64,000 nt of DNA from Antennarius striatus (taxonomy: Eukaryota; Chordata; Actinopteri; Lophiiformes; Antennariidae), in contig NC_090798.1 of NCBI RefSeq assembly GCF_040054535.1, forward strand, positions 1,802,501 through 1,866,500, given 5' to 3'. The number at the start of each line of letters is the position of its first letter. The first letter of the stretch is position 1. Position numbers and translations under genes: made by a program. Below, in pieces: positions 27,847-57,044 of this stretch. The notes beneath the pieces are model-generated. The model saw only the letters and a list, made by a program, of their open reading frames with translations, did no database searches and had not been told where the DNA came from.

Positions 27847-30210
27847 CCCCTTCGTCTCTCTCCTCCTCCAATCCTTTCCTTCTATTCCCTTCTTTCCTCT
27901 GAGTCTCGCTCTAGGTTCACAAATTCCTCTCTTTCTTTTTCGCTGAGGTTGCAAACTCTCCCCCCCCCGGCCTCTTCCTCTCTCTCCACCCTTCTCTTCC
28001 ACCCCCCCACTCCCCCTTATGAAACCCCATCTTATATTTCTGTAAATAACTGTTTATAGATGTGCAGGGGTGAATAAACAGCGCGTCACGCCCTAGATGG
28101 ACATCAGGATGGGAAGATGCAGAGAATTCTTGGAAAACAAAAGGGGCGTCGACGACCCTCCCTGGGTCAACCCCCTCCACTCCTTATATGGTGTTAATAT
28201 GCAAAACAGAGGATGTGCTGTTCATAAATACACACAGAACATCTGCACTAAGCGGTGTGTGTGGAACACCTCCCCTAAACATCATGCATGTATAATTTAA
28301 GTCATGTTACATCTTGTTCCCTCTGCAGCTTTTTGTTTGCTGTGACTCAGCAGCCCAGCCGGGTTTGACTCGTCGCCCTGGTGCCGGCGCTCAGGGGTTT
28401 GTGCTTGGACTCCTTCCATTGGAGGTGTAATCGAGTTACAGGCAGTATTTTTGTGTTCAAACCTGTTTTCAAAGCAGGTGAACGACGGAATTCACTGTAA
28501 CCAGAGGAACAGAGACTCACTCAGACGAAGGAAAGGATGCAAAAAGGAGACAAAACCAAAGCCGGGTAACAAGAGACATGTGGGACACCCTCCCATTAGG
28601 ATCTTATCTCATTCATTACAGTTTAACAAGAGACCCGACCCAATTCATCCACTTAGAGAACGGCTTAGTGACGCCTCCGGATGAGGACAGTTTTTACTGT
28701 CGTGTCATGTTTAACAAAGTTATATCATTAATAGATCAATTCTTTAAAAAAGGAAAACACTTTAAAGAACTGGAGGGCAGAGAAGTGTGTTTTTATTGCT
28801 TTCTCACACCAAAATTTATTTTGCTCTTATAATAAAATCAACAAGACAGGAATAAAGGATTCCAAACTTCACCCAAACATCAAGATCTTAATTTTACGAA
28901 TGAATTGAGAGCAATTCCTTCAAATTAGATGCCAAAAAATGTGCATCCATACAAAGAATGATCACTTAGGCGCTTCCAAAACGAATCAATGATTATTATT
29001 TTAATAGTTCTGACAAATAAAACAGTTTGGATTACATTTTTTAAATTTTTATGCAGAAATATTAGGATTCAATAAAAAAAAGACAACATGAAATCTCAAG
29101 ATGAGCCCTATTGGTTCATTTATTTTGAAGGAAAAAGGAGTTTTAAAAAAAGAGAAATTAGCTGTAAATAACATATAATTGAACCTCTTTACACATGTGT
29201 CACATTCTATTATTAAACTGTGGGCTAATCTGAGAGTAACATGTCTGTACAGAGGTCAGGGGTCAGAGCAGCCCATTAGTCAGATGAACTGCAGGACTCA
29301 CAGTTTATCAAGAAGATATAAAACTAATTCTCCTCCCATGTTTCTTCTTTTTCGTCTTCAAGTCGATCTTCTTTCATCTCCCGACTAATTGGGCTGAGGT
29401 GAGAGCGACTGGAGTCAGACTGAGAGCTGAGGGCCGTAAAAACGTCCTCTGACTTCATCTCCGCCCGCATCACCTGATCACTCTGCAGAACAGACTTAAA
29501 AATTAACTTCTGGTTTTATTTTTTCACCGTTGGGAACATCATAAAACCTGTGTTCGCAGTTGGATTAAAAGAAGCCGGTAAAGAATTTGTTATGCAAATC
29601 AGTGTTTATTCCAATCATCATCATTTTCTCCTCATCCTTGCAGAGACTTTAAAGCGTTTAAAACTAAAAATCACGCAACAGTTTTGTCTTTACAACTTCA
29701 AATTAAGTTGATGCACTTTTCTTTTTACTATAATAATCCTTCTCAAAAAAGAAAAAATGTCAAACCATTTCTAAATGTCTCTAAATATTAAGATTATCCC
29801 TGTCATTTCCAGGAAACATGTCATCATCTGATAATCCCACAGATGATTGCTTCCAGGCTCTTGTGATGGGTACGTTTGGAGAAATCCGCGTTCGTACATC
29901 TATTTTTACACCAAAGGTACTTTTTGCTCCATCAAACAGGGATGCGGCTTTTAAAGGCACTCTGATGAGTTTGCTGTTGCGGTTGCAGTCATGTGCTGGA
30001 CACACACACATCTCTGCGGCCTGCCTTCATGGCACCACAGCCATTACCTCTGTGTTTGCATGTTATTGTTCCATTTTTCCAGCCACTGAGCGGCAAACAG
30101 CAGGGTTACACATTAACAGGCTTATCTGCAGAATCTCAATGCCGTTCAGCCTCCCTTTCTGTCTCCTGCCAGGGAGGCAGTTTGAGCGTGTGTGCGTTGA
30201 CATATGTTAA

Positions 30211-30213
<3 letters not shown>

Positions 30214-30254
<41 letters not shown>
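30214..30254. repeat. (TG)n microsatellite
   Basis: Perfect TG dinucleotide tract in the intergenic region. Confidence 0.95.
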
Positions 30255-30257
<3 letters not shown>

Positions 30258-30484
30258 CATACTGTATGCTCAGCATGATTACATCATCCTCCATGTGACG
30301 GAGAAGCGGGATGAGTGATTGATAAGCGCGGAAAAAGAGGAAAGGAATCGGATTTTTAAATGCGATTCTTGTTTGTTTGTTTTCATTGCATTTGAAACTA
30401 AAATGATCTTAAAATTGATTTTTTTTTTTGCACAAGCCTTTTATTCTACTTAAGTGTGTAAGAGTAATGATCATAAACCTCCTG

Positions 30485-30485
<1 letters not shown>

Positions 30486-30538
<53 letters not shown>
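30486..30538. repeat. (CA)n microsatellite
   Basis: Perfect CA tract, 230 bp from the TG tract at 30214 and of opposite strand sense, so the two could pair as an inverted repeat. Confidence 0.95.
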
Positions 30539-30539
<1 letters not shown>

Positions 30540-31013
30540 GCAAATAGGTGAATTGAAGTCTCATCATTTCATCACCAGCTGATCATTTGTTTCCTTTGCA
30601 GAAGCATAAAACAAACAACGATCAATAATCACGGCATCATAGAATCAATAATCATCAGATGATGTCTGTGGGTACATTATAAGAAAGATTACAACTTGAT
30701 TCAAATTGTACTATTTTATTTATTTATAAGCCCCCACAGGACGCTGGGTTGTCATGGAAATAAGGAATGAAACAAATGATGCAAAGATGCTGATCTTTTT
30801 TCGTAGCCGCCTTGATTTAGATCACAAATTCCAACTTAAACTGGAAATTTTTGCGTTGCTGTATCGGGGGGGGAAAAACAGAAGTCTCTGTGTCACATGT
30901 TCAGACGTTACCGAGGCGTTATAGCCCCATAAATATCAGGAAGTCATTGTGTTTAAATCAGGTGGAATAAAGGGCAAAATGACACATATCGCTCTGCATG
31001 TTTCTTCTTGAAC

Positions 31014-31385
31014 ACATGTCAAAATCAAGGCCCCGGGGGCCAAATGTGGCCCTCCACATCATTTCATGTGGCCCACAAGAGCATAAAAGGTCAGAGTGTC
31101 TAAAAATAAATAGGTCAAAATTGTCCTTTGACCGAAACTGCATTTCCCACAATGCAGTAATTCAGCTCATTTTAACTTTGACTAAAACGTTGTGAACAAA
31201 GTTAACGTCCTAACTTGTGTCTGATGTTATTTTTCTTTATTGATTGATAGTTTGATCCTTGATTGATGGAGTTCTGTGGGTTTAATAACCTGACAAATGA
31301 AAAGGATTCATGTTAGAACAGAGAAACAAACAAACGTGTTTTTTTTGTCTAACTTTAATGTTTGAACATCAGTAACTAACGTGCA
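31014..31385 (+). mobile_element. hAT-type MITE, copy 2 (degenerate right end)
   Basis: Same orientation and family as copy 1. It starts near ATGTCAAAATCAAGGCCCC, carries the GTGGCCC-rich left part, the shared CCCACAATGCAGTAATTC block, and the GATGGAGTTCTGTGGG block. The right boundary is not clear and no target duplication was found, so the 3' limit is approximate. Confidence 0.75.
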
Positions 31386-33629
31386 CAAGTGTAAAGACGA
31401 TCCCACGGTCTTGGTGTGACCTTAGTGTCTTAGAATAATTAATTAGCACTGAAGGATAAGCCAGCAGATCCTGATGGGAATGTAGTTCTGAATGAATGCT
31501 GCGGAGCCACGCTGCACGTTTAGCGTCAACGCGTCAACGCCTTCGTATTAAAACCGAGAGCGGGTTGGGTTCAGCTCAGAGACAACACACGTACAACACG
31601 TTTGTTTTTCCTTCACCTCTTTGTTCATATCTACAAGGTTTTAACACACACACCACACCGAAAAACCCCAATTGTCCAGGAAGCTGAACACTTACACACT
31701 CTCACACACACACACTCATACATACACACATCATTAATCAATGGGAATAGCTGTGACCTATTCAAATAAGACACAACATGCTAACAGACCAAATGATGAC
31801 AAACCAGTGTAATATTACTGATAGCTGATAATCAGATTAATGGGACTGAAGATTCAGATGGAGGGATGGAGTTAGCAGGGAACGTTAGCCACATGCTAAC
31901 ATCAGAGACAGTTCTTATCATTTGATTCAATTCAAGTTTGTTAAATGTAGAATGAATGAAAAAGGTGTTAGAAATTAACAAAAGGTGAGTTGTATTGGCC
32001 AATAAATAAATCGATTACTTGATTGGTAATGAGGGAATGACATTAAAGAACACACTGGGATGACATCACAGTTTAGATATTTATTTTGCAAACTCTTCTC
32101 ACCTAAACGTGTCTTTATTCTGTTACTTATTCTGCTGAGATGAGGTGACATAATGGAATTAGAAGTGATCTAATCATGCAAACAGTGTCCAGAGGAGCCC
32201 GACTGAAGGTCACTGTGTTTGATCACAAGACCTTCCGATACGTTTATTGATCAGGGTGGAATGGAATCAGGTCAAGAGAAGATATGATGCATTCTTTAGT
32301 TGTAAATTAACGTTTTAGTGACAGTTACTGTTATTTATATGTCGCATGATTCAGGTTTAGCTTTAGTTTTATGTGCTCATGATTTAAATAATAAATCTAT
32401 GCCAATATTTACATGACAAAAACACAGTTAATGAGCATTTTAGTCCTGCCAGGTTTCTGTCTAAGGTATTTGAGACTTTTAAAATCAGTAAATTCAGTTT
32501 CATTGTGTGTTTTGTGTACTTTTTTTTAGTACACGGATGAACATCGTCCAGTTTGTCCAAAGTCAAACTGAAATACTGGTTTATATCCACAATAAAGTCA
32601 TATCCTAGCAACCACGACTGCGTTCCAAGTGGATGTGACCATTTCAGAAGTTTTATTCAGATCTGAATCTGTTTAATATTAAAATATTTAACTAATATAC
32701 ATTTTTATGTGTTTAACAGTTGTTAAACCAACCATCCTCCCAGCTGCTGACTCGCTAAATTTTACCGACATGCCTCCTGCTGATTCATCCTGCCATCAGT
32801 GAGCATCATCATCACTTTTCTGAGTCTCATTAGACTCATTTACGTCAGCAGATGTTTTGATGACTCACATTTTTGCAGAAGACAAGAATGTGACGTGAGT
32901 TCTAAGTAGTGCAGAAATTCAATCATGCATTTTCTTTTTTTAGTCCAGTTACAGTCATCTGAGGTGATTCAGGAGAGCTTCTTTTTAGGTTGTGAGTCAA
33001 CAGGTGTGCAGGAAGACTCAGGGATTCTTGTGTGAACCCATTATTTCCTATCAAACCGTGAAGCATGGAATATGCATTAGACATTAACTGAAGGCCTCTG
33101 CAGCTGGAGTGTCCCTGAGTGTCCTCTGAACCAAAGTGTGACAAAGAAAAATCCCATCTTTGCAGAATTTGTCATTAATGCACATCTTGGTTCTATAGAC
33201 TGAATTATTGGGCCAGGAAAATCTCAAACGAGTAAAAATTCCTTAGAACCTCCAGTTGTAGTTTGCATCTGTTTGTTTGATTTGAGGAAAACAATTTATT
33301 ATTAGCAGCAGAGGCTAAGAATTTTTTTTTTTTTTTTAAATCACATGCAGTGATTTTCGTGCAGGATGGAAACACTTCAGGAGTCCTGCAGCCCATCCGG
33401 AGCTAAATTTAGACTCTGGCTTTGCTGCATCGTGAATAATGAGTGTGAATAGTCGTGTTGTCGCGCTGAGAGACTGAAGAGAAGAAATGCACGAGTGAAA
33501 TGCAGCGACAGTGAGAGGAAGTGGGGTAAAGAGAGGAACGGGACGCGGCCGCGTCTGGTCCGGACGCTGCGCCGCTCGATGAGTTTGTGCGTAAATGGAT
33601 AGGTGCGGGAGGAACAGCTGACAGTCGGG

Positions 33630-33631
<2 letters not shown>

Positions 33632-33679
<48 letters not shown>

Positions 33680-33681
33680 GT
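33632..33681. repeat. (TG)n microsatellite upstream of slc7a8
   Basis: An imperfect TG tract with TA interruptions, followed by GA and G runs, about 80-130 bp upstream of the GC box of the proposed slc7a8 promoter. Confidence 0.93.
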
Positions 33682-33763
33682 AGAGAGAGAGGGGGGGGCT
33701 AGAGTGTCTGAATGAGGAAAACAAGCTCAGTGTCTCGGTACACGGGTGGGGTGGGGGGGCCAA

Positions 33764-33810
33764 AGGGGGCGGCGCTACTGTACTCATATTTGAGACTCCG
33801 CGTATATTTG
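33764..33810 (+). promoter_or_regulatory. slc7a8: candidate slc7a8 core promoter (GC box and TATA-like)
   Basis: A GC box (AGGGGGCGG, 33764-33772) is followed by a TATA-like GTATATTTG near 33801-33809. Together they would place transcription start near 33835, about 590 nt upstream of the slc7a8 ATG. Motif evidence only. Confidence 0.35.
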
Positions 33811-33854
33811 TTACTCCAACGCAACATTTCTCATCCAAGCTGAACGCAGTTCAG

Positions 33855-33923
33855 ATGTTTGGTCGTTTTGTCCCGCAAAGGATGCGGTTGTCTCCTCGGC
33901 TCACACCCGGACAGAAACTGTGA
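33855..33923 (+). other. candidate upstream ORF in slc7a8 leader (22 codons)
   Basis: ATG at 33855 opens a 22-codon frame ending in TGA at 33921-33923, about 500 nt before the slc7a8 start and in a different frame. It matters only if transcription starts upstream of it, as the TATA-like element suggests. Its peptide resembles nothing known to me. Confidence 0.3.
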
Positions 33924-34422
33924 GCGTTTTTGGTTGATTTTTGAATTTTTTTTTGTTTTTTCTCGTTTAAAAAAAAAAGCAAAGAGACGCAAATCAAAGC
34001 TTCTCTTTCTTCAGGGACTTCATTGGAATATTTGCTTTTTTTTTTTTAAATAACCGGACTTTCTGTGCGAAACAGTCCAAACGAACCGGCTGCCATCAAC
34101 CATCTGGATCAGGCGTAAACAACCTGGTTCTAATTCTCTAAGACGCAGCAGCAGCAGCCAGAGTTTATCACTGGTCACCCCTGTTATTTATTTTTCTTTT
34201 TTCTTTTTTTTATCGTGTTCAAGTTCTTTTACTGATAATTGATAACAGTCACAGGTTTGCTGACGACGCAACAATCAAGTTTCCTCATCAGATAAGTCAA
34301 GCACGTTCCGGCGAGCGTGGTTTTACGCACAAGGTGAGACGGGACGAGACCTGGCAGGTCACTGAGGGAACTCTGAAAGTCGTTCCATCCACAAGCCAGA
34401 CAGTCAAGACTTGTCACCAAAT

Positions 34423-47159
<12,737 letters not shown>

Positions 47160-48920
47160 AGTATCTCTATCTGTCAGCTCGCCTCAGTATAAACAGACTC
47201 AAGCATACGACACAGTCTGTAGTGGATTTTTGATCAACTCTCGTGTCCCCACATTTTTATCATGTTTAAATGTTTTTTATCAAGTTTCAATCAATAATTT
47301 TTGTGCCATATATAATAAGCAATCTTTAGAGTAATAACACCTCAAACTTTTTATATTTTTGGTCCTTCAATAGTGCAATAAGAAATGTTAACACCTCCCA
47401 AAAACCTCAATCAATGCTTAGATAAACACAACCGCACATTTCCCGTCATTCTTATAATTCTGGTTTCTCCGTTTCCTCCTCCACTCACACCCCAGACAGT
47501 CTGACTGTAAGAATATTTTATTCAGTATTTTTTTGTTTTATTATTAAAAGACTCTTTCTCTTATATGCAAACATTTTTTTAAATTTTGTTATTTCTTGCG
47601 ACAATGTGCTTTTTTTTTTTTTCTTTGTTATCCATTCAACACACCAAAGCTGTACTTTGATCGTCAAAGCAAAAAACAAATCAGGTTCAGATTCAGTCAT
47701 ATCATGTTGTGAAGTACACTAAGTAGTGTGTCTGCTTTGGAACAGTGACTGTGATTCCAAAATGTTTCTCTTTTATGAAATTGTGATAATTGCTTTTTAA
47801 CATTTTTTTTGTCGTTATTTTAGTTAAAAGTATGTTAATTTTCATTTTTTCGTTGTTCTATTTAGCCAATATCATCTGGTCCTTTTTTTTTTTTTTACTC
47901 TTGCAGCCGTGGAGATATACACCTGAAGTTTCATGTGTGGTAAATGTGCTTGTAAATGGTGCACAGTTCTTTGTTAAATGCCTTAATTAGAATATATACT
48001 GTGTTTCAGGTGCCATTTCAGCTGCATTTTGACTAATGTGGAGAGGTGGTTAAAGCTATATTTGAAGATTTCAGTGTTTAGTATTAGAATTTTGAGAGAA
48101 TTTGAGGTTATTTTATGGAAAGTATTCCGATTATTAACCTATCAATCCAGCGTGGACGTAGATGAAACAATAAATTGGCAAAAACGTGAGTTTTCACCAC
48201 TTTTTCCAGTGCTAATTGTGCATATTCCTACACCGACACATATGAATGCCATTTGTTCTGCTGCAGAAGTATTTTTGTAGTTTACCCTTCTAATATTTTT
48301 GGTCCTTTTTTTTTTTTAGGATGTAGAAAATAGAAAGCTACACAAAAAAATATTTTTGATTCTTTCACTAGAACACATTTTTAGTGCAATATTAGAATGA
48401 GCACCAGCAAAACATGCACCTCTGAATTAACCCATTCTATGTTGTCTGAAAAAGGCTATGTATGTATACTTCTATTGTATATTATAGTAGCAACACTCCT
48501 GCACACACAAACACTGTTTACTTCTGTGTCTTCAGTCTTTCTGTCATCTCTTAGTGTCTCAGGGCGTCCCCCACCGCCTTCTCCTTACAGACACTGCCTA
48601 AAACCTCCAGATTATTAAAACTCAACACATCTGACTGGTTGTCTCGTCGTTAAAAATGCCTATACAAGTGATATTACAGATGCATTTCCTCAGGAATCCC
48701 AGTCTTACAAATGATCTTAAATATCAGCAATTCTCCTCATGCATGAATAGAAATATCTCTTTAAGTCGGGCCAGTACTGTATACGTTTCTCATGTTGAAC
48801 TGTAAGGAGAACTGAGTGTTTTGGATGTCTTTATAAATGCATTGTGTTTTGTGCCTGTACGGTGATCGTGTATATACACAGGTGTCACGGCAGTCTGTAC
48901 TTTTTCTGTTAGTGAATAAA
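47160..48920 (+). terminator. slc7a8: slc7a8 3' UTR with polyadenylation signal
   Basis: AT-rich sequence after the TAA, ending with a canonical AATAAA at 48915-48920. The trailer would be about 1.8 kb. The gene ends tail-to-tail with nedd8. Confidence 0.6.
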
Positions 48921-49127
48921 AACCACTGACTGTTTGAATTTGCTATTTGGGGCTTCATTTACAAATACAAAAATTATTAAATGTCATTAAATTTCTACGA
49001 TTTTCTCGGTCTTAATCTTACAATTCCGAGCCTCACTTGTCTCGAACACCATTATTGTATCTCAGTTTGACTTTCTTGCGATTCAAGCTAACAAAACAAG
49101 ATGCAAATATCTTACATTTCCAACATG

Positions 49128-49719
49128 TTTATTAGGCAGATGTTCTAATCCACATCGAAGGTCAGTCCTGTACAAACAAGGCTGTGAAAAATCCAACAAC
49201 TCTTGTCAGACAAGACCATAGCTGCGTTGATCCTAGTCTTACTAACAATAAGCAGCAAACGCTAATTATTCTTAAACTAAATTTAAATGAAAAATTAAAT
49301 ACTATCCTTTTTAAAGACATACTCAGTTTGCTTGTGTAACACAGATAAAGCAAACTGTGGTAAATGATTTAGGATTAGTGGCAGGAGGCTTTTCTGACAC
49401 ATGACACCCTCTGGGTATCTCTGGGTTGTAAATCTTCAGCAAAAGCAGTTTTATTCTGAAAGTAACTTTGCTTTTTCATCCAAGGCTGCTCTAATATGTG
49501 GAGTGTCTCACCACAGCAAAGTCACAAACAGAAATGTATTTGCAGCTGACATATTATTGGCTATAGGTAAGCAGCTGCCATAAGTAGAATATGATCTAAC
49601 CAGTTCTACCAATGGCTCTGTGCGGCCTACAGCTCCACAACCAGTTGCTGCGTGTCCGTCCTCAGGATATCCACTTGGTGTAGGCGCCGCAAAGCATGAG
49701 GCCTGTTTCTGCGTGAAGG
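49128..49719 (-). terminator. nedd8: nedd8 3' UTR with polyadenylation candidates
   Basis: Minus-strand AATAAA hexamers lie at 49455-49450 and 49133-49128, 265 and 587 nt after the stop codon. Which one is used cannot be decided from sequence. Confidence 0.5.
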
Positions 49720-50977
<1,258 letters not shown>

Positions 50978-51239
50978 CTTTAATGACTTGTTTTTGCTAA
51001 ATGAACTGCAGTAGTATATAATATGCTATCTTTATGTTTTGATTGATCATATACGTAATGGGTAGGTATTTGGGTTCTGGAAAGTGGATATTCCTTCCCC
51101 TCCAAAAAAATATCAATGAGCACTTCCTGTGTTCCTTAATGAGTCCCACTGAATCATTGTCAGTGCGTCAACAGTTCCGCTTGAACTTAGTGACACCAGC
51201 ATCTTTTAGTGTCGAAAAAAATATAAAACGCAACTCATA

Positions 51240-51504
51240 ATCATCTTATAGTAGCAAAAATATCGTAACAGCGAAAACAAAACAAATTTGTTCCATACAA
51301 GCTTACAACAACCCTTACGGCATCATTACGTCGTTGTCGTAAAGAATGTCCCGCGTTTGTAGTTCTTTACTCGGGTTTCTCCCACTACCTGAAGCGCCTT
51401 AAAAACTACAAATGGGCGGTCCCTCCTAGTCCACCCGGCATCGCTTCCCGCGCGCTCATTTGTCAAGGAAACTGCGAAGCAGGCAGCATCAGTCATACTT
51501 TCAG
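51240..51504. promoter_or_regulatory. bidirectional nedd8-gmpr2 promoter region
   Basis: This spacer between the divergent genes is locally GC-rich and contains a GC box (GGGCGG, 51414-51419) and an E2F-like TTCCCGCG (51445-51452). No TATA box was seen. The gmpr2 leader probably starts here, because a CAG|GTAAAC donor at 51505 pairs with an acceptor ending at 52118. Confidence 0.5.
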
Positions 51505-52118
51505 GTAAACGCGTTCTCTTGCTAACATTACGGGACAACTAATTATTATGCGTGTTATATAGTTGTTGGTAAACTATATCTAATGCTAACAAGTTTTTAA
51601 TTTATTTTAACACTCATTCGGTATAACCTTGAAATATGGCTAACTGAGTAAGCTGCGCTGCCTGATCTTTGTCCCACAGTGATGGACAGTCGTAAAGTTA
51701 GCATTTTCAGTTATGTGTCAGCGTTTTAGCAGCATTAGCTAGCTAAAATGGCTCTTTGGTTTTCCTTATGTATTACATTTCTGCGTGTTAGTAATTATAA
51801 TGTGCCACTGTTGGCTTCTTTCTTCTCTTTCCACTTCCTACATCGTGACTGGATGTTGTTACATCAGCGGGAGTTTGTGTTTTCACATCTGTGCGTTTGA
51901 TCATCCCATAGATTAGCCTTAATCTAACGTGTGTGCTGTAACCGGATTACACATCACATGCATGAAGGACTCTCAGATTTTAGAACTGATGGAGGGTTTC
52001 TTGAGTGTACGTCTAATTATAACATATAATGACTCTAAATTTATGTTAATGTACATAAAAACGAGCAAGCGACTATTTTAACAATCATGCTGATCTTTGA
52101 CCTCCCTTTCTTTGACAG
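51505..52118 (+). other. gmpr2: inferred gmpr2 leader intron
   Basis: The donor TTTCAG|GTAAAC at 51505 and the acceptor TCTTTGACAG ending at 52118 are good consensus matches. They would join a non-coding first exon (ending at 51504) to the leader part of the exon that holds the gmpr2 ATG. Inference from splice motifs only. Confidence 0.4.
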
Positions 52119-52181
52119 GTTCACATTCCTGACTTCATTTCTCATTATTTTTGCACCAGTACCTGTACTGTATTTTTAAAA

Positions 52182-55246
<3,065 letters not shown>

Positions 55247-55895
55247 TCGTCCAGCTCCAGCTTCTACTGATGGTGTGTGAACACACACACGTGACAAGCC
55301 CACATGATACGTAAACCCTTTAAATATTTTTCTGAGTTTCTTTAGATTTCAAGTCGAACTGTTACTTCTTCAGTGTTTATTGCTCGACGCTGAAGCTAAA
55401 GCCATCTGCTGTCTAACGTTGTATTTTCACACGAATGCAGATTGGTCATGCCTGCAAACAGTATCTGCAAAATTGTCTCCATGCTCCGTGCCGATGTTTT
55501 ACTAACAAGCCTTTCTCACTCATTTTTAAAATTATGTCTTAAATTATTCCGAAAATTTAAAAACGTATGCTGCTGCCAGTTAGGAATTTGAGCTGTTTTT
55601 AGATTTTCAAACCATTCCACGACTCGGTAAGCTCGCACTTTATTTGTAATCTGAGATTTTAAATCTGTTAATCCCCTAAAGAAATAATTTGAAAGCGTTG
55701 CCAGTTGTCTCCATGACAACCCTAAACCTATGCATATTTAAGTTGTCAGGTTTTTTAAAGATTTTTTTTTAGATCAATTAGATTTGCAAGAATTCATTCG
55801 AGGACCAGTATATGTTGAATGTTAGTGTTACAGTAATGAAATGATAATGTTATTCATTACAAATATATATGCAGCCTTTTTCTGCTACTAATAAA
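55247..55895 (+). terminator. gmpr2: gmpr2 3' UTR with polyadenylation signal
   Basis: AT-rich trailer ending in an AATAAA at 55890-55895, 644 nt after the stop. Confidence 0.55.
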
Positions 55896-56249
55896 TACCA
55901 AAGTCTCTGGGTTTATGCTCCTGATGCACACATTAAAAATGATTTCTTTTATCCTTTAAATGAAAAGGTCGTTGTTCACCTCTGCTGATCTGTGGATATG
56001 AAATCATTTCACACACTGTATGTCGACAGTCTGTTGTAAGTTGTTCCTGCGATTTCACTCATGTAAGTTTGTACTATCGCACCGGTGTGAAAATGGTGAA
56101 ACGTGAAATTAAAATGCAGTTTTTAAACCCAAACATGCAGATTTCTTTATCCTTATACTTCTTTTTATCCTTAACAAGCAGAACAAATAAATGTAAAATA
56201 ATTCAAATTAATAAAAAGAAAGACACATTTGGATATCTCACATTTCTGT

Positions 56250-56330
56250 CAAATCAAATCAACTTTATTTATAAATCACTTTTCATACACAAACAATGCA
56301 GAGTGCTTCACAATGAAAAATAAACACACA
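56250..56330 (+). repeat. fragment of a dispersed fish repeat (SINE/LINE-tail-like)
   Basis: The segment AACTTTATTTATAAATCACTT followed by CATACACAAACAATGCAGAG and TGCTTCACAATG resembles a tail sequence I recall as very common in teleost genomes. The family is not assigned, and only one copy is present here. Confidence 0.35.
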
Positions 56331-56579
56331 TACACACCAGTGAGATTTCAGTGCATGATGAGTAAAAATAAGTTTGATTTTAGATAGATCCATGGGAGAT
56401 TTCTGCTGCAAATATGAACAAAAACGTCTAAATTGCTCATAATAACACAAATAGTATATTTTGCAAAGAAACACAAATAATATGTAATGGGGGCAGAATA
56501 ATTTTACATCCAAATCTATGTTGACCAGTCTCATAAATTACCATTAAATTGAATCAAAACTGAAATAAAAATGTCACGT

Positions 56580-56670
56580 GTATATATAAGAAAATGTTTT
56601 TACATATATATATATAATATATAATGTTATATGTATATTTTTTAAATATATATTTAGTTATACAGTATAT
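56580..56670. repeat. AT-rich, (TA)n-like tract
   Basis: Several TATATA blocks within about 90 bp form overlapping short palindromes. This is low-complexity sequence downstream of cideb. Confidence 0.8.
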
Positions 56671-56691
56671 CTGGTTGAAACCAGATTTATG

Positions 56692-57044
56692 TTTATTTTT
56701 TGGTCTAATTTATTTCATTTATCACTTGACAAAAAGCATAATTAAGTGTATAAAAATATAAATTCAGAAAAATGCTTAATTTAACTCCATTTTTAGGAAG
56801 CAGACAGCAGAGTCACACAACACTACAGCATGAGACCACAGTCACTGCTGCTCGAATGATATTACAGTATTCTGCACTATAAGGCGCACTGGGCTATGAG
56901 GCGCACCTCCAATGAATGGCCTAGCTTAAAACTTTTTTCATATATAATGTACATTGGATTATAAGGCACACTTGGGAAAATTAAAGGCTTTTAGGTGTGC
57001 CTTATGGTGCAGAAAATACTGTAAATAGATCCGTCTGGGATCCG
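56692..57044 (-). terminator. cideb: cideb 3' UTR, containing a MITE
   Basis: The first good minus-strand AATAAA after the stop is at 56697-56692. If used, the trailer is about 350 nt, nearly half of it the palindromic MITE at 56862-57024. Confidence 0.45.
56862..57024. mobile_element. palindromic MITE ('ATAAGGCGCAC' type) in the cideb 3' UTR
   Basis: A 163-bp element with terminal inverted repeats: TTACAGTATTCTGCACTATA on the left and, on the reverse strand at the right end, TTACAGTATTTTCTGCACCA. The subterminal AAGGCGCAC/AAGGCACAC blocks are repeated in both orientations, so the whole can fold into a hairpin. TTA/TA flanks are compatible with a short target duplication. It ends 20 bp downstream of the cideb stop codon, so it must form part of that gene's 3' UTR unless the transcript ends almost at once. 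Confidence 0.75.

Larger units (their letters stand above)
20971..33750. other. svep1-slc7a8 intergenic region, no gene supported
   Basis: About 12.8 kb upstream of both genes, which are transcribed away from each other. It contains CA/TG tracts (21333-21356, 22812-22839, 23422-23444, 26669-26701, 27750-27845, 30214-30254, 30486-30538), homopurine/homopyrimidine stretches (21400-21600), a G run at 23034-23045, and hAT MITE copy 2. The stretch 24050-25900 is AT-rich and free of long repeats. The longest open frames (for example 29818-30210) show no recognisable domain. Enhancers or non-coding RNAs cannot be excluded by eye. Confidence 0.6.

Noticed and set aside
29818-30210. 130-codon open frame on the plus strand starting at ATG
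   Set aside because: No domain, no consistent codon signature, and it runs toward a TG microsatellite; not supported as a gene.
33377-33838. 153-codon minus-strand open frame upstream of slc7a8
   Set aside because: Low-complexity Ser/Pro/Leu and a His/Thr run from the TG tract; lies in the proposed promoter region.
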